Source: JAJFFW01 sp039187035 (lineage in GTDB: Bacteria; Pseudomonadota; Alphaproteobacteria; Caulobacterales; Parvularculaceae). From it: DNA of 29,922 bases. The stretch is from the NCBI GenBank assembly GCA_039187035.1, contig JBCCZS010000013.1, forward strand, positions 1-29,922. Direction: 5' to 3'. Under the pieces are notes generated by a model that was given only the letters and a program-made list of their open reading frames with translations, was not told the DNA's origin and ran no database searches. Positions 1 through 7,527 of the stretch are shown here, piece by piece (position 1 is the first letter of the stretch; each line of letters begins with the position of its first letter). Made by a program: the position numbers and the translations under genes.

Positions 1-54
1 CATATCGGCGACCTCGACAACGCCGCGACGCTGAAATTCTTCGACGAAACGGTG
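1..54 (+). other. Inverted fragment of hypF at the left edge (probable fold-back artefact)
   Basis: Read on the plus strand, these bases give HIGDLDNAATLKFFDETV. HypF proteins carry a S-Q-H-x-G-D-L segment directly after the motif ending FLS, and the minus-strand hypF in this window stops making sense exactly there, after LRDDEAFLS. The fragment is therefore the expected continuation of hypF turned end for end in place. The junction lies within about bases 52-56 (GGTGC), where a C or CA may be shared by both arms. Confidence 0.8.
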
Positions 55-1356
55 CGAGAGGAACGCCTCGTCGTCGCGCAACACGCAGATCGTGTTCTTG
101 AGGTGGGCGCCGACGGCGAGGACGGGCGCGCGAACGGGGACGGGCAGCTTGATCGGCGCCGGCGTCGCCCCGCGCGCGCGTCGCAGATAAACCGGCGCGC
201 CGGCGATCTCGCGCATGACGCTGTCGTCACAGCGCACGACGACATCGCGGTCATGGTCGACGATTGCGTCCGCGATCCCGTCGAGGCGGGTGCGCGCCTC
301 GTCATTGTCGACGACAAGCGGATCGCCGCCGGGGTTCGCGCTCGTCATCACGAGGGCGAGTTCGTGCGCCGCCTCCAGCCATGCCGTCCCGTCGGGCCGG
401 CCGGCCGCCTCGTGGAAGAGAAGGTAGTGAAGCGGCGTATACGGCAGAAAGAGCCCGACCGTCGGCAGCCCTTCCGATACGCCCTCCGCCAACCCGGCGT
501 CTCCCCGGCGCCGACAGACGACGATCGGGCGCGCGCGGTCGGCGAGCATCTTTTCTTCGAGGGCCGACAGATCGGCGAGACGGCGCGCCGATGCGAGCCC
601 CGCGACCATCACCGCGAAGGGTTTGGCGTCCCGCACTTTGCGCGCGCGCAGGCGCGCGACGGCGCCGGCGTTCCGCGCATCGCACGCCAAATGAAACCCG
701 CCGAGGCCCTTGATCGCGACGATCTCGCCGGCGCGCAAGCGATCGACGATTTCCGCCGTCGGCGCGGACATCGCCGGCCCGCAATCGGCGCAGGCGTTCG
801 GTTGCGCATGGAAGCGCCGGTCCGCCGGGTCGTCATATTCGGCTTGGCAAGACGGACACATGGCGAACGCCGCCATGCTCGTTTCGGCCCGGTCGTAGGG
901 AAGCCGGCGCGTAATCGTGTGTCGCGGCCCGCAATTGGTGCAATTCGCAAACGGATAGAGGTAACGCCGGTTGGTCGGATCAAAGATGTCGTCCAGACAG
1001 TCCGGACACGTTGCAACGTCCGGCGTCACCATCGTGCGCGCCGCGCCGCCCGCCGCGCTCGGAAAAATCGCGAAACCGGACGCCGCCCCGGTCGGGGCCA
1101 AGACGTCGACGGCGACGTCGTCAATCCGCGATAGCGGCGGCGCTTCGGCGCTAAGCCGGTCGACGAACGCGTCGACGCCGTCGCCTTCCGCATCGATGAG
1201 AACGCCCGCCTCATCGTTTAGGACGGACCCGGAAAGCCCCATCTCCCGCGCGAGCGACCAAACGAAGGGCCGGAACCCCACGCCCTGAACGGCCCCGCGC
1301 ACGCGGATACGCCGGCGCGCGACCGGGACGTTGAGGAACGCGTCGCCGTCCGCCAT
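1..1356 (-). CDS. hypF: HypF, carbamoyltransferase for hydrogenase cyanide ligands (partial, edge inverted)
   Basis: HypF makes the thiocarboxamide that becomes the CN ligands of the [NiFe] site, using carbamoyl phosphate and ATP and passing the group to HypE. The minus frame is open from ATG 1356 to the window edge. It shows an acylphosphatase domain (VRGAVQGVGFRPFVW, residues ~19-33), zinc-finger motifs (CPDC, CTNCGP, CPSC, CADCGP, residues ~115-195), then a YrdC-like domain with KPFAVM, TSANPGGDP and HDRDVVVRCDDS. The start of the Kae1-like domain (LKNTICVLRDDEAFLS) follows. The reliable reading ends near residue 434: bases 1 to about 54 give nonsense on this strand but read as the next HypF residues on the plus strand. 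The C-terminal ~300 residues are outside the window. The start lies 5 bases after hypB. Identity is very secure; the break at the edge is most likely artefactual. Confidence 0.93.
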   Translation of the reverse strand, partial: MADGDAFLNVPVARRRIRVRGAVQGVGFRPFVWSLAREMGLSGSVLNDEAGVLIDAEGDGVDAFVDRLSAEAPPLSRIDDVAVDVLAPTGAASGFAIFPSAAGGAARTMVTPDVATCPDCLDDIFDPTNRRYLYPFANCTNCGPRHTITRRLPYDRAETSMAAFAMCPSCQAEYDDPADRRFHAQPNACADCGPAMSAPTAEIVDRLRAGEIVAIKGLGGFHLACDARNAGAVARLRARKVRDAKPFAVMVAGLASARRLADLSALEEKMLADRARPIVVCRRRGDAGLAEGVSEGLPTVGLFLPYTPLHYLLFHEAAGRPDGTAWLEAAHELALVMTSANPGGDPLVVDNDEARTRLDGIADAIVDHDRDVVVRCDDSVMREIAGAPVYLRRARGATPAPIKLPVPVRAPVLAVGAHLKNTICVLRDDEAFLSHRFVEEFQRRGVVEVADM

Positions 1357-1361
1357 AGGCG

Positions 1362-2258
1362 TTACTCCGCCGCGACCGCCGGGATGCCGACGAGCCCGCG
1401 CAGCCACGCGAGCCAGGGCTCCAGCGCTTCGTCCGACTCGCTCGAACTCAAAATGACCGGTACGCCCGGACGCACCCGCCGCGCGTTCTCGACCAACTCC
1501 CCGACGTTAAAGCGCAGGTGCGGCAAAAGATCGGTCTTGGTGACGACGACGAGATCGGCGCTCGCGAACATGTCCGGATATTTGAGCGGCTTGTCCTCCC
1601 CCTCGGTCACCGAGGCCAAGACGACGCGCTTGGCTTCGCCGAGATCGAACGAGGCCGGGCAAACGAGATTGCCGACATTCTCGATAAAGATGAGCCCGCC
1701 GCGGCGCGACGGCAGCGCGCCGAGGGCGTCGGCCACCATTTGGGCGTCCAAGTGACAGCCTTTGCCGGTGTTGACTTGAATGGCGGGCGCGCCGGTTTCC
1801 CGGATACGCGCCGCGTCATTCGACGTCTGTTGGTCGCCTTCGATGACGGTGACGGGGAACTGCTCGCTGAGCGCCGTGATTGTTTTTACAAGGAGCGTCG
1901 TCTTTCCCGAGCCGGGGCTCGACATCATATTGATCGCGATCACGCCGTCGGTCGCTAATCGGCGTCGGTTCTCCATTGCGATCGCATCGTTTTTAGAAAG
2001 GACGCGGCGCTCGATCGCCACGAGGTCGCCTTGCGAGACGCCGGGGACGGATACGCCGGCCGTGCCGCTTCCGTAGTGGATCGCGCGCACGCTCGTCGAG
2101 GTATCGGCGCCGGGTTGGTCCGCGTGATCATGTCCATGGGTATGGTCGTCGTCGGTATGATCATGGTGGTGATGATCATGATGGTGATCATGACCGTGCC
2201 CGGACCCGTCGTCTTTGAGGATGACCGGTGCGCCGTCGCATCCGCATACTGTGCACAT
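1362..2258 (-). CDS. hypB: HypB, Ni-binding GTPase for hydrogenase maturation
   Basis: HypB works with HypA to insert nickel into the hydrogenase large subunit in the cytoplasm, using GTP hydrolysis. The 298-residue protein begins with MCTVCGC, a Cys-rich N-terminal nickel site. Residues 21-45 hold 14 histidines interspersed with Asp, a nickel-storage stretch as in rhizobial HypB. The G domain has a P-loop at about residues 113-120 (SSPGSGKT), EGDQQT, the metal-binding Cys in VGNLVCPASFDLGE, and the guanine-specificity motif TKTD. The start is 2 bases after the hypA stop and hypF begins 5 bases downstream, so the three are cotranscribed. Confidence 0.97.
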   Translation of the reverse strand: MCTVCGCDGAPVILKDDGSGHGHDHHHDHHHHDHTDDDHTHGHDHADQPGADTSTSVRAIHYGSGTAGVSVPGVSQGDLVAIERRVLSKNDAIAMENRRRLATDGVIAINMMSSPGSGKTTLLVKTITALSEQFPVTVIEGDQQTSNDAARIRETGAPAIQVNTGKGCHLDAQMVADALGALPSRRGGLIFIENVGNLVCPASFDLGEAKRVVLASVTEGEDKPLKYPDMFASADLVVVTKTDLLPHLRFNVGELVENARRVRPGVPVILSSSESDEALEPWLAWLRGLVGIPAVAAE

Positions 2259-2260
2259 GG

Positions 2261-2602
2261 CTAAGCTGCCTCCAATGATTTGACGACCATATCGTCGCCG
2301 CTAATGACGAATAGTTGGTGGGACCCGCAGGCGGGACATCCCTCTCCCCGGGCGCCGATCTCGACGGTTTGCTCGCACGCGAAGCATTGCGCGGTCCCGG
2401 GCGGGCGTTCGACGTCGAGGGCCGCGCCGGCCGCGAGCGTCCCGTCCGCCGCCGCGTCGAAGCCGAACGACAACGCCTGCGGATCGACGCACGATAGGGC
2501 CCCGATCTCCAAAACAACCCGTTTGACGCCGGCGATGCGGCTCCGGCGCGCTTCCTCGTGAACAATTTCGACAATGCGGCGCGCGAGCGCGAGTTCATGC
2601 AT
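2261..2602 (-). CDS. hypA: HypA, nickel chaperone for hydrogenase maturation
   Basis: HypA delivers nickel to the large-subunit precursor together with HypB. The 113-residue protein starts MHELALARRIVEI, where His2 is the family's nickel ligand. It has the zinc site of two CxxC pairs, C73-C76 and C89-C92. The frame is open further upstream, but ATG 2602 is chosen because MHEL must be N-terminal for nickel binding and the length is then normal for HypA. It overlaps the end of hupK by 8 bases and stops 2 bases before hypB. Confidence 0.96.
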   Translation of the reverse strand: MHELALARRIVEIVHEEARRSRIAGVKRVVLEIGALSCVDPQALSFGFDAAADGTLAAGAALDVERPPGTAQCFACEQTVEIGARGEGCPACGSHQLFVISGDDMVVKSLEAA

Positions 2603-3677
2603 GGCCGCCGCCCCCATGTTCAACGACGACGGCGCAGGGCGCACACGGGTCGAACGCGCCCACGAGAAGCCGGGCGCATCGATCAAGATCCGCATCGGGA
2701 CGAAGACGCGAGGCCGCGAGCGCGACCGGGCCGCGATCGGCGAAATTCCAATCCGTCGGCGCGTCAGCACGCCAACGGACGATGCGCCCGCCGTCCAGTT
2801 CGACGATATGGCGCAAACGGCCCCGCGCAGTCATCGCGACGCCGAGGCCGGCGCCGCTTCCGCCCGGTTCGCCGACCGCCGCCGCATTATGAACCGCCGC
2901 TTCGTCGTCGGCCGCCGCCGCCCCCGCCACCACCGCCGCGGAAAGGGCGACGACGCGATCGGCAAGCGCGCATAGATGCCGACGTTGCGCCGTATACCAA
3001 TCGCTGAGCTGGGCCGTCGCCGGCGCGTCGGCCGCACGAACGGTACGCGGCGTCTCCTCGCGCCCAGGCGGTCGCTCCGACGGACGCTCGATCGCGGCGT
3101 CAAGCGGACGGGCGCCGCCGATGTCCGCTTCGATTGCTTCCGCGCCTGGCACATCGCCCCCGTCAGACGCCCCGGCGGGACGCTGGACGAGATCGGCAAG
3201 GCGTTGCGCGCCGTCACGCACGCGCGCCGCGTCCGCAGTGGATTGCGGCAACGCGGCGCGGTCCTCCGGTCCCGGGCCAAGCGCCGCGCAAAGCGCATCG
3301 CCGATCGCGCGCGCCGAGCGCACGCGCGCGGCGTCGCCGGCGCGGCCGACAATGGCCGGCCAGGTGAGCGCTTCGCGCCAGACGCCGGCGACGCACGCCT
3401 CGACGGCGACGAGCAGCGCGCGCCGGCGGGCTTCTTCGGGGGACGGCGCGGCGCCGGTCGCGGCTTCGCACGCGCGGATGAGCGCGGCTTCGTGCGCGCG
3501 CGGACAAACGGGGAAGAGCAACCCCGCGAGCCGATGCGCCTCCGCGACGGTGCGCCCGCGCATCACGGCGCTTAAGTCCGCCGGGCCCTCGCGGACGACC
3601 GAGGCGGCGACCGCGTCGCGATCGACGCGGAGACGCAGCGCGTAGCGACGCGCGGTTGCGGCGGCCGGCGCGTTCAT
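2595..3677 (-). CDS. hupK: HupK, large-subunit-like hydrogenase assembly scaffold
   Basis: HupK is thought to act as a scaffold on which the Fe(CN)2CO unit is assembled for aerobically matured hydrogenases. The 360-residue, Ala/Arg-rich protein is a degenerate relative of HupL. Near the N-terminus FPVCPRAH (residues 55-62) aligns with the large-subunit CGVCTGTH, keeping one Cys and the His. At the C-terminus DPCAPC (residues 343-348) matches DPCLAC of HupL. The middle (~residues 140-220) is low-complexity and poorly conserved. Its ATG overlaps the hupJ stop as ATGA. It sits between hupJ and hypA as in rhizobial hup operons. Assignment rests on the two end motifs and gene order. Confidence 0.88.
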   Translation of the reverse strand: MNAPAAATARRYALRLRVDRDAVAASVVREGPADLSAVMRGRTVAEAHRLAGLLFPVCPRAHEAALIRACEAATGAAPSPEEARRRALLVAVEACVAGVWREALTWPAIVGRAGDAARVRSARAIGDALCAALGPGPEDRAALPQSTADAARVRDGAQRLADLVQRPAGASDGGDVPGAEAIEADIGGARPLDAAIERPSERPPGREETPRTVRAADAPATAQLSDWYTAQRRHLCALADRVVALSAAVVAGAAAADDEAAVHNAAAVGEPGGSGAGLGVAMTARGRLRHIVELDGGRIVRWRADAPTDWNFADRGPVALAASRLRPDADLDRCARLLVGAFDPCAPCAVVVEHGGGGHA

Positions 3678-4366
3678 GCGGTCTTCCCGTTCCGCGTCAG
3701 GACGAACCGGCGGGATACTTTCTCCGGGGCCGGCGGTTCCTCATACTCGAACAACCCGTCGACGGCCGCTTGGGCCGCGGCGAGCGTCGCCGCATGGTCG
3801 GCGAACTCGTCCATCGGCGAGAAGAGCGAGCACGTTTCAACGAAGCCGACGCCTTCCATCCGGCCCAAAACGAACGTGTACCCGCCCGACGGAAACGCGT
3901 GCTGGCGTTTGGAGCCCAGCGCGCCGGGGGCCGGCGCGTCGGGGTCCTGCGGGAGCGAAGCGACGTTCATGCACCAGGGCGTCGTTACGACGCCGACGAA
4001 CGCGTCGCCATGCGGGCGAAAGCCGACGAGAGCGATATCGAGCGCGCCGTTATGAACGGGCAAACCGACGATCGCTTTTTCGGCTTGCCGATAAGCGCGC
4101 TCGAGCGCCTCCAGCCGGTCGGCCATCGTCGCCCCGGCGCGCGCGGCCGCAAGGCCCCCGCCGTCCTTGACCATGAACTTGGAGGGCGCGGCGTCGCAAC
4201 AGGGGCATCGCCAATCGTCCGGCAACGCCGCAAACGGCGTCCCGGGCGGCACGTCGCGCGTTTCGTCCCCGTCAGCGGGATCATAGGCGTACCAGCAGAC
4301 GCCGCATTCAAGGACCGCGTCGGCGTTGAGCCGGCCGGCGACGGAGCTTTCAAACGCGACGCTCAT
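3674..4366 (-). CDS. hupJ: Rubredoxin-HupJ (HupI-HybE) fusion, hydrogenase assembly chaperone
   Basis: This 230-residue protein joins two parts that are separate genes (hupI, hupJ) in Rhizobium leguminosarum. Residues ~17-66 are a rubredoxin with one Fe(Cys)4 site: CGVC (C21, C24) and CPCC (C54, C57). Residues ~80-230 are a HybE/HupJ chaperone domain, recognised by GLPVHNGALDIALVGF and TPWCMNV. HupI is linked to protecting or assembling small-subunit clusters in air, and HybE-type proteins bind hydrogenase precursors. The start codon directly abuts the hupH stop and the end overlaps hupK by 4 bases. Rubredoxin/HupJ fusions may exist in other bacteria, so the fusion itself need not be new. Confidence 0.92.
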   Translation of the reverse strand: MSVAFESSVAGRLNADAVLECGVCWYAYDPADGDETRDVPPGTPFAALPDDWRCPCCDAAPSKFMVKDGGGLAAARAGATMADRLEALERAYRQAEKAIVGLPVHNGALDIALVGFRPHGDAFVGVVTTPWCMNVASLPQDPDAPAPGALGSKRQHAFPSGGYTFVLGRMEGVGFVETCSLFSPMDEFADHAATLAAAQAAVDGLFEYEEPPAPEKVSRRFVLTRNGKTA

Positions 4367-5293
4367 TTACAGGTACGCATCGCGAATTTCGGCGAGGCGC
4401 GCGCGGCTGTCTTCAAAGTCCGTCCGCGCCGCCAAGACCGCGTCCGGCACGTCGCCGATTTCGATCGTATCGAGAATAACGGCGCCGAGGCCGTTGAGGT
4501 ACTGAACGGCCCAGACGTTTCTGAGCGCGGTCATCACGACCCGCGCCGCGCCGTAGCCGCCGGAGGAAATGCGCACGCCCGCCTCGCCGACGGTCTTGGC
4601 CAGAAACGCCGTGTCGGCTTCGGTCATCGGGAACAGCGTGAAATTCATCACATGGTTCGGCGCGCCGGGGCGCCACGCCGCGGCGCGGGCGCGGATTTCG
4701 CCCAGTATGCTCATCACGTTCATCGCGTCGCGCGGCGCGGTCAGCGCCTCGACCGCGATGTCGGGGCGCGGTCGCGCCGTCGCCGCCTCGCGCAGGGCTT
4801 TGGGGGCGTCGGCGACCTCGATCCACGTCGCTTCGACCGTATCGCGATCGTTTTTCGCGCGGCCGACCCAGACGCCCGCAAGGGCGGTCTCCGTCAACTG
4901 CACTTCGCCTTCGCCCGGCGCGGCGCCGGAAAGCGCCATCCAGACCTCGCCCTCGCCGAGCGCGTCGAGCAGCACGGCTTGTTCGTCCGCCGAAAGCCGA
5001 TCGATACGCCGCCGCCAGCCGCGGTCGTCTTCGATGGCGCGCGTCAACGCCTCGCCGACGGCGTCCAGAACGCCGATCACGTCCGCGCTCGGCGCGTCCA
5101 TCAACGCAAGGCGACGCTCCGGCGTCGTCGAGGTCGTCGGCATGCCGAGGAGACGCAGCGCCTCCTCGCCCGGGTCGCCGGCCGCTTCGGCCGATCCTTC
5201 GAACGGGTTGAGGACGCCTTCCGGCGACGGCTCGTCCCAGAGCATGGGGCGCGGCCCCGGAACGGGGCGATCAGTAAAGGGATGATCAGACAT
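4367..5293 (-). CDS. hupH: HupH, hydrogenase expression/maturation protein
   Basis: HupH/HoxQ/HyaF-type proteins help mature the small subunit of membrane-bound uptake hydrogenases, most clearly under oxygen. The 308-residue protein has the family's most conserved block near its C-terminus: HVMNFTLFPMTEADTAFL, then GGYGAARV, RNVWAVQYLN and ILDTIEIGDVP. The N-terminal half is variable, with Pro/Glu-rich sequence followed by a conserved ALMDAP-type segment. It overlaps the end of hupG by 8 bases and abuts hupJ with no gap. It carries no metal or nucleotide motif that I can see. Confidence 0.95.
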   Translation of the reverse strand: MSDHPFTDRPVPGPRPMLWDEPSPEGVLNPFEGSAEAAGDPGEEALRLLGMPTTSTTPERRLALMDAPSADVIGVLDAVGEALTRAIEDDRGWRRRIDRLSADEQAVLLDALGEGEVWMALSGAAPGEGEVQLTETALAGVWVGRAKNDRDTVEATWIEVADAPKALREAATARPRPDIAVEALTAPRDAMNVMSILGEIRARAAAWRPGAPNHVMNFTLFPMTEADTAFLAKTVGEAGVRISSGGYGAARVVMTALRNVWAVQYLNGLGAVILDTIEIGDVPDAVLAARTDFEDSRARLAEIRDAYL

Positions 5294-5720
5294 GGACGGC
5301 GCCTCCGGCGTCGGCCCCGTTCGGCAGAGGCGGCGGCGCGGGCGATCGGGCCTCGCGAATGAAATCCGGCACGGCGCGTTCGTAGAACGCCCAGTCTTTG
5401 ACTTTGGGCGCGACGCCGAGCCGCCGGCGGCCGGCCATAAAGACCGTCGACGGCAGCATCGGCACGCCGTAGGGCTTCATCAGCTTGGCCTCGTCGGCGC
5501 GGTCGACCACGGCGAGCCGCAAATCGTCGGGGCGCCCGCGTTTGATCTCGCGCAGGACGACGGCGAGATCGGGCGTTTCGAGCTTTTTCGCCGGATCGCC
5601 GGTGAAAAACAGCATCGTCACCGTCTCCGGCGCGGCGTCGAGATACGCCCCGATCGTCTCGGCGCCGACGACATCGGCGTCGCCGTCTTCGATCAGGCGG
5701 TCGATAAGCGTTGCGGTCAT
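5286..5720 (-). CDS. hupG: HupG, thioredoxin-like hydrogenase chaperone
   Basis: HupG/HoxO/HyaE proteins have a thioredoxin fold without the redox CxxC and are thought to hold the Tat-bound small-subunit precursor before its clusters are complete. This 144-residue protein has a thioredoxin-like core (TMLFFTGDPAKK, residues ~34-46; LRLAVVDRADE; YGVPMLPSTVFMAGRR, residues ~84-99) with the cis-Pro region but no CxxC. The C-terminal tail is Pro/Ala-rich and probably disordered. Its ATG overlaps the hupF stop as ATGA and its end overlaps hupH by 8 bases, so translation is probably coupled. Confidence 0.92.
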   Translation of the reverse strand: MTATLIDRLIEDGDADVVGAETIGAYLDAAPETVTMLFFTGDPAKKLETPDLAVVLREIKRGRPDDLRLAVVDRADEAKLMKPYGVPMLPSTVFMAGRRRLGVAPKVKDWAFYERAVPDFIREARSPAPPPLPNGADAGGAVHV

Positions 5721-6064
5721 AGGTCGTCCTCTTCCCTACGCGCGGCGCCGTCCTTAGCGGCGTCGCGCAAATGCGCCGGGAGTTCGGGCTCCCGATCGAT
5801 GAGATCTTGCAATAGGTGGTCGAACGGCGCGCCGGCGGCGGCGCGGCGCACCGCCTCCAACGCGTCGGCGATTTCGACGGCCTCGCGCTCGTCAAGCGCA
5901 CGCACGGCCGAGCCGAGATGGGTCAACACGTACGCGCCGGCTTCTACGGGGCCGACGAGGGCGAGCGACACGGTTTGCGCCTCGCCGGGCGTCTCGCCCA
6001 ATCCCGCGCACCGCGCCTGAAGACCGTCCGTTTCAAGGATACGCATGGGAACGCCGACGCACAT
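5717..6064 (-). CDS. hupF: HupF, HypC-family chaperone for the large subunit
   Basis: HupF is a HypC paralogue that holds the HupL precursor and, in Rhizobium, protects it during maturation in air. The start at 6064 gives the N-terminus MCVGVPM, where Cys2 is the essential HypC-family residue. A longer open frame upstream is rejected because this Cys must be near the N-terminus. The body keeps GPVEAGAYVLTHLGSAV, the conserved HypC beta-barrel segment. At 115 residues it is longer than HypC (~80-90), which fits HupF with its extra C-terminal helix. It starts 5 bases after the hupD stop. Confidence 0.94.
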   Translation of the reverse strand: MCVGVPMRILETDGLQARCAGLGETPGEAQTVSLALVGPVEAGAYVLTHLGSAVRALDEREAVEIADALEAVRRAAAGAPFDHLLQDLIDREPELPAHLRDAAKDGAARREEDDL

Positions 6065-6069
6065 GCGCT

Positions 6070-6717
6070 TCAGCGCTCGCCCGGCGCGCCCGAGCGCGCC
6101 AGGACGCGGGCGTCGCCGCGCCGGCACGCGGCCTGCGCGGACGGTCGTCCGTCCTCATACGACCCGCGCGCGACCTCGGCCGGCATAAGCGGCGCCCCAG
6201 CATCGCGCCGCGGCGACACGGGAAGCCCCCACGCCGCCAATTGCGCCGCCGCCGCGCCGATCGCGGGGGCTACTTGCGCGGCCGCTTGCGGCGTCAACCC
6301 GCCGCCATAGTCCTCAAGCTCGGCCGGCTGACACCCGACGAGCGCGATCTCTTCCGGCGGGCCGCCCGCCAGCACCTCAGCCAGCGCGAGCACTTCCATC
6401 ATCGAGGTCTGGTGCAGCGAGACTTTTTTGCCCGCCACGAAGCGCGGCACGTCCTCGCCGGTCGCGACGATCAACGACCCGGGATCGGCGTCGAAGTCGA
6501 CCGCATCGAATATCAACACGCGGCGCGCGTCGGCGAGTTCGTTGACGAGGGCGAGGCCTTGCGTGCCGCCGTCGACGATGTCGACGTCGAGACCGGCGTC
6601 GTATTTTTCCGCGAACGCCTCGGCGCAGCGCACGCCGAACCCTTCGTCCGCCCAAAGAATGTTGCCGACGCCGACGACGAAAGCGGCGGGGCCGGCGCGC
6701 TTGCTCGCCGGGCTCAT
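6070..6717 (-). CDS. hupD: HupD, hydrogenase large-subunit maturation endopeptidase
   Basis: HupD removes the C-terminal peptide of HupL once nickel is inserted. The 215-residue protein begins its fold with VVGVGNILWADEGFGVR and continues with VDGGTQGL, IFDAVDFDADPGS and SLHQTSM. The nickel-sensing ligands of the HybD family are present as E25, D71 and H102. The conserved core ends by about residue 165; the remaining ~50 residues are Arg/Ala-rich, extend beyond usual family length and are probably disordered. The ATG overlaps the hupC stop as ATGA. Confidence 0.95.
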   Translation of the reverse strand: MSPASKRAGPAAFVVGVGNILWADEGFGVRCAEAFAEKYDAGLDVDIVDGGTQGLALVNELADARRVLIFDAVDFDADPGSLIVATGEDVPRFVAGKKVSLHQTSMMEVLALAEVLAGGPPEEIALVGCQPAELEDYGGGLTPQAAAQVAPAIGAAAAQLAAWGLPVSPRRDAGAPLMPAEVARGSYEDGRPSAQAACRRGDARVLARSGAPGER

Positions 6718-7511
6718 TCTTTGTCGTCCTTAAAGTACCGCCAGCCCGAGACCATCGTCGAGATCAGGCTCTGCCGGCTCATGATGTCTTCACGGACCGC
6801 TGCGTAGATATGCACGATCGAGAATACCACGATGACCCACATGAAGAGATGGTGATAGGTGTGAAGCGCGAACGAGTTGTTTCCGAACAAGCCGAGCACC
6901 CATCCGAACGCGGCCCACCACCATGTGTGCGTGCCCTGACCTTCCGCATAAAGTGCGAAACCGGTTAGCAACTGCAGGACCAGGGGCACAAGGAACAAAC
7001 AAAACATCGCAAGCTGCGCCATCGGGTTGTGGCCGACATATTTCTTCGGCGTGCGTTCGATGAACGCGTACCACTTCAGTTCGAAAAAGACCTCGCGCCA
7101 CCATTTGCCGCTCCACACGGGCAACAGAAAAATCTGCCGTGCATGGTGGTTGCCGACGAAGGCCCAAAATATCCGGCCCAAAAAGGCGACGGCCAGCATC
7201 TGCCCCGCCGCGAAATGCACCATGCGGATATTGCCCAGGAGGAAGTGATCGGACGCTTCGCCCGGCAGGCTCGGCGGCGGCTTGGCGATAAAGAAGCCGG
7301 TGACGCACAAAACGATGATCAATAAGGCGTTCAGCCAATGCCAGAGACGCAAGGGCCCTTCATAGACGAAGACTTTCTCGGCCGGCGACACCGTTTCGGT
7401 CGACGTCGCGACGATCTCTTTGAGGAAGCCGGGACCCGCCGGTTTCGCGGGGGCGGCTTTTTTGACCGGTTCGGCGGCGGCGCCGGAGCCGGTAACGGGC
7501 ATGTCGACCAT
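6714..7511 (-). CDS. hupC: HupC, cytochrome b subunit of uptake hydrogenase
   Basis: HupC anchors the HupSL dimer to the inner membrane and passes electrons from H2 to the quinone pool through two b hemes. The 265-residue protein has four membrane segments: LWHWLNALLIIVLCVTGFFI; MVHFAAGQMLAVAFLGRIFW; AMFCLFLVPLVLQLLTGFAL; HHLFMWVIVVFSIVHIYAA. Conserved His residues for heme lie at LRLWHW, MVHFAAG, LHTYHH and IVHIY. The first ~45 residues are an Ala/Pro/Lys-rich cytoplasmic extension not usual in HupC. It lies 16 bases after hupL and overlaps hupD by 4 bases. Confidence 0.95.
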   Translation of the reverse strand: MVDMPVTGSGAAAEPVKKAAPAKPAGPGFLKEIVATSTETVSPAEKVFVYEGPLRLWHWLNALLIIVLCVTGFFIAKPPPSLPGEASDHFLLGNIRMVHFAAGQMLAVAFLGRIFWAFVGNHHARQIFLLPVWSGKWWREVFFELKWYAFIERTPKKYVGHNPMAQLAMFCLFLVPLVLQLLTGFALYAEGQGTHTWWWAAFGWVLGLFGNNSFALHTYHHLFMWVIVVFSIVHIYAAVREDIMSRQSLISTMVSGWRYFKDDKE

Positions 7512-7527
7512 GTCGGCGTCTCCTCCG

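Noticed and set aside
3656..5362. A 568-codon open frame on the plus strand opposite hupH/hupJ, and a similar 360-codon one at 52-1134
   Set aside because: Both lie antisense to well-identified hyp/hup genes, are extremely Arg-rich and match no family. Long antisense frames are expected in DNA this rich in G+C.
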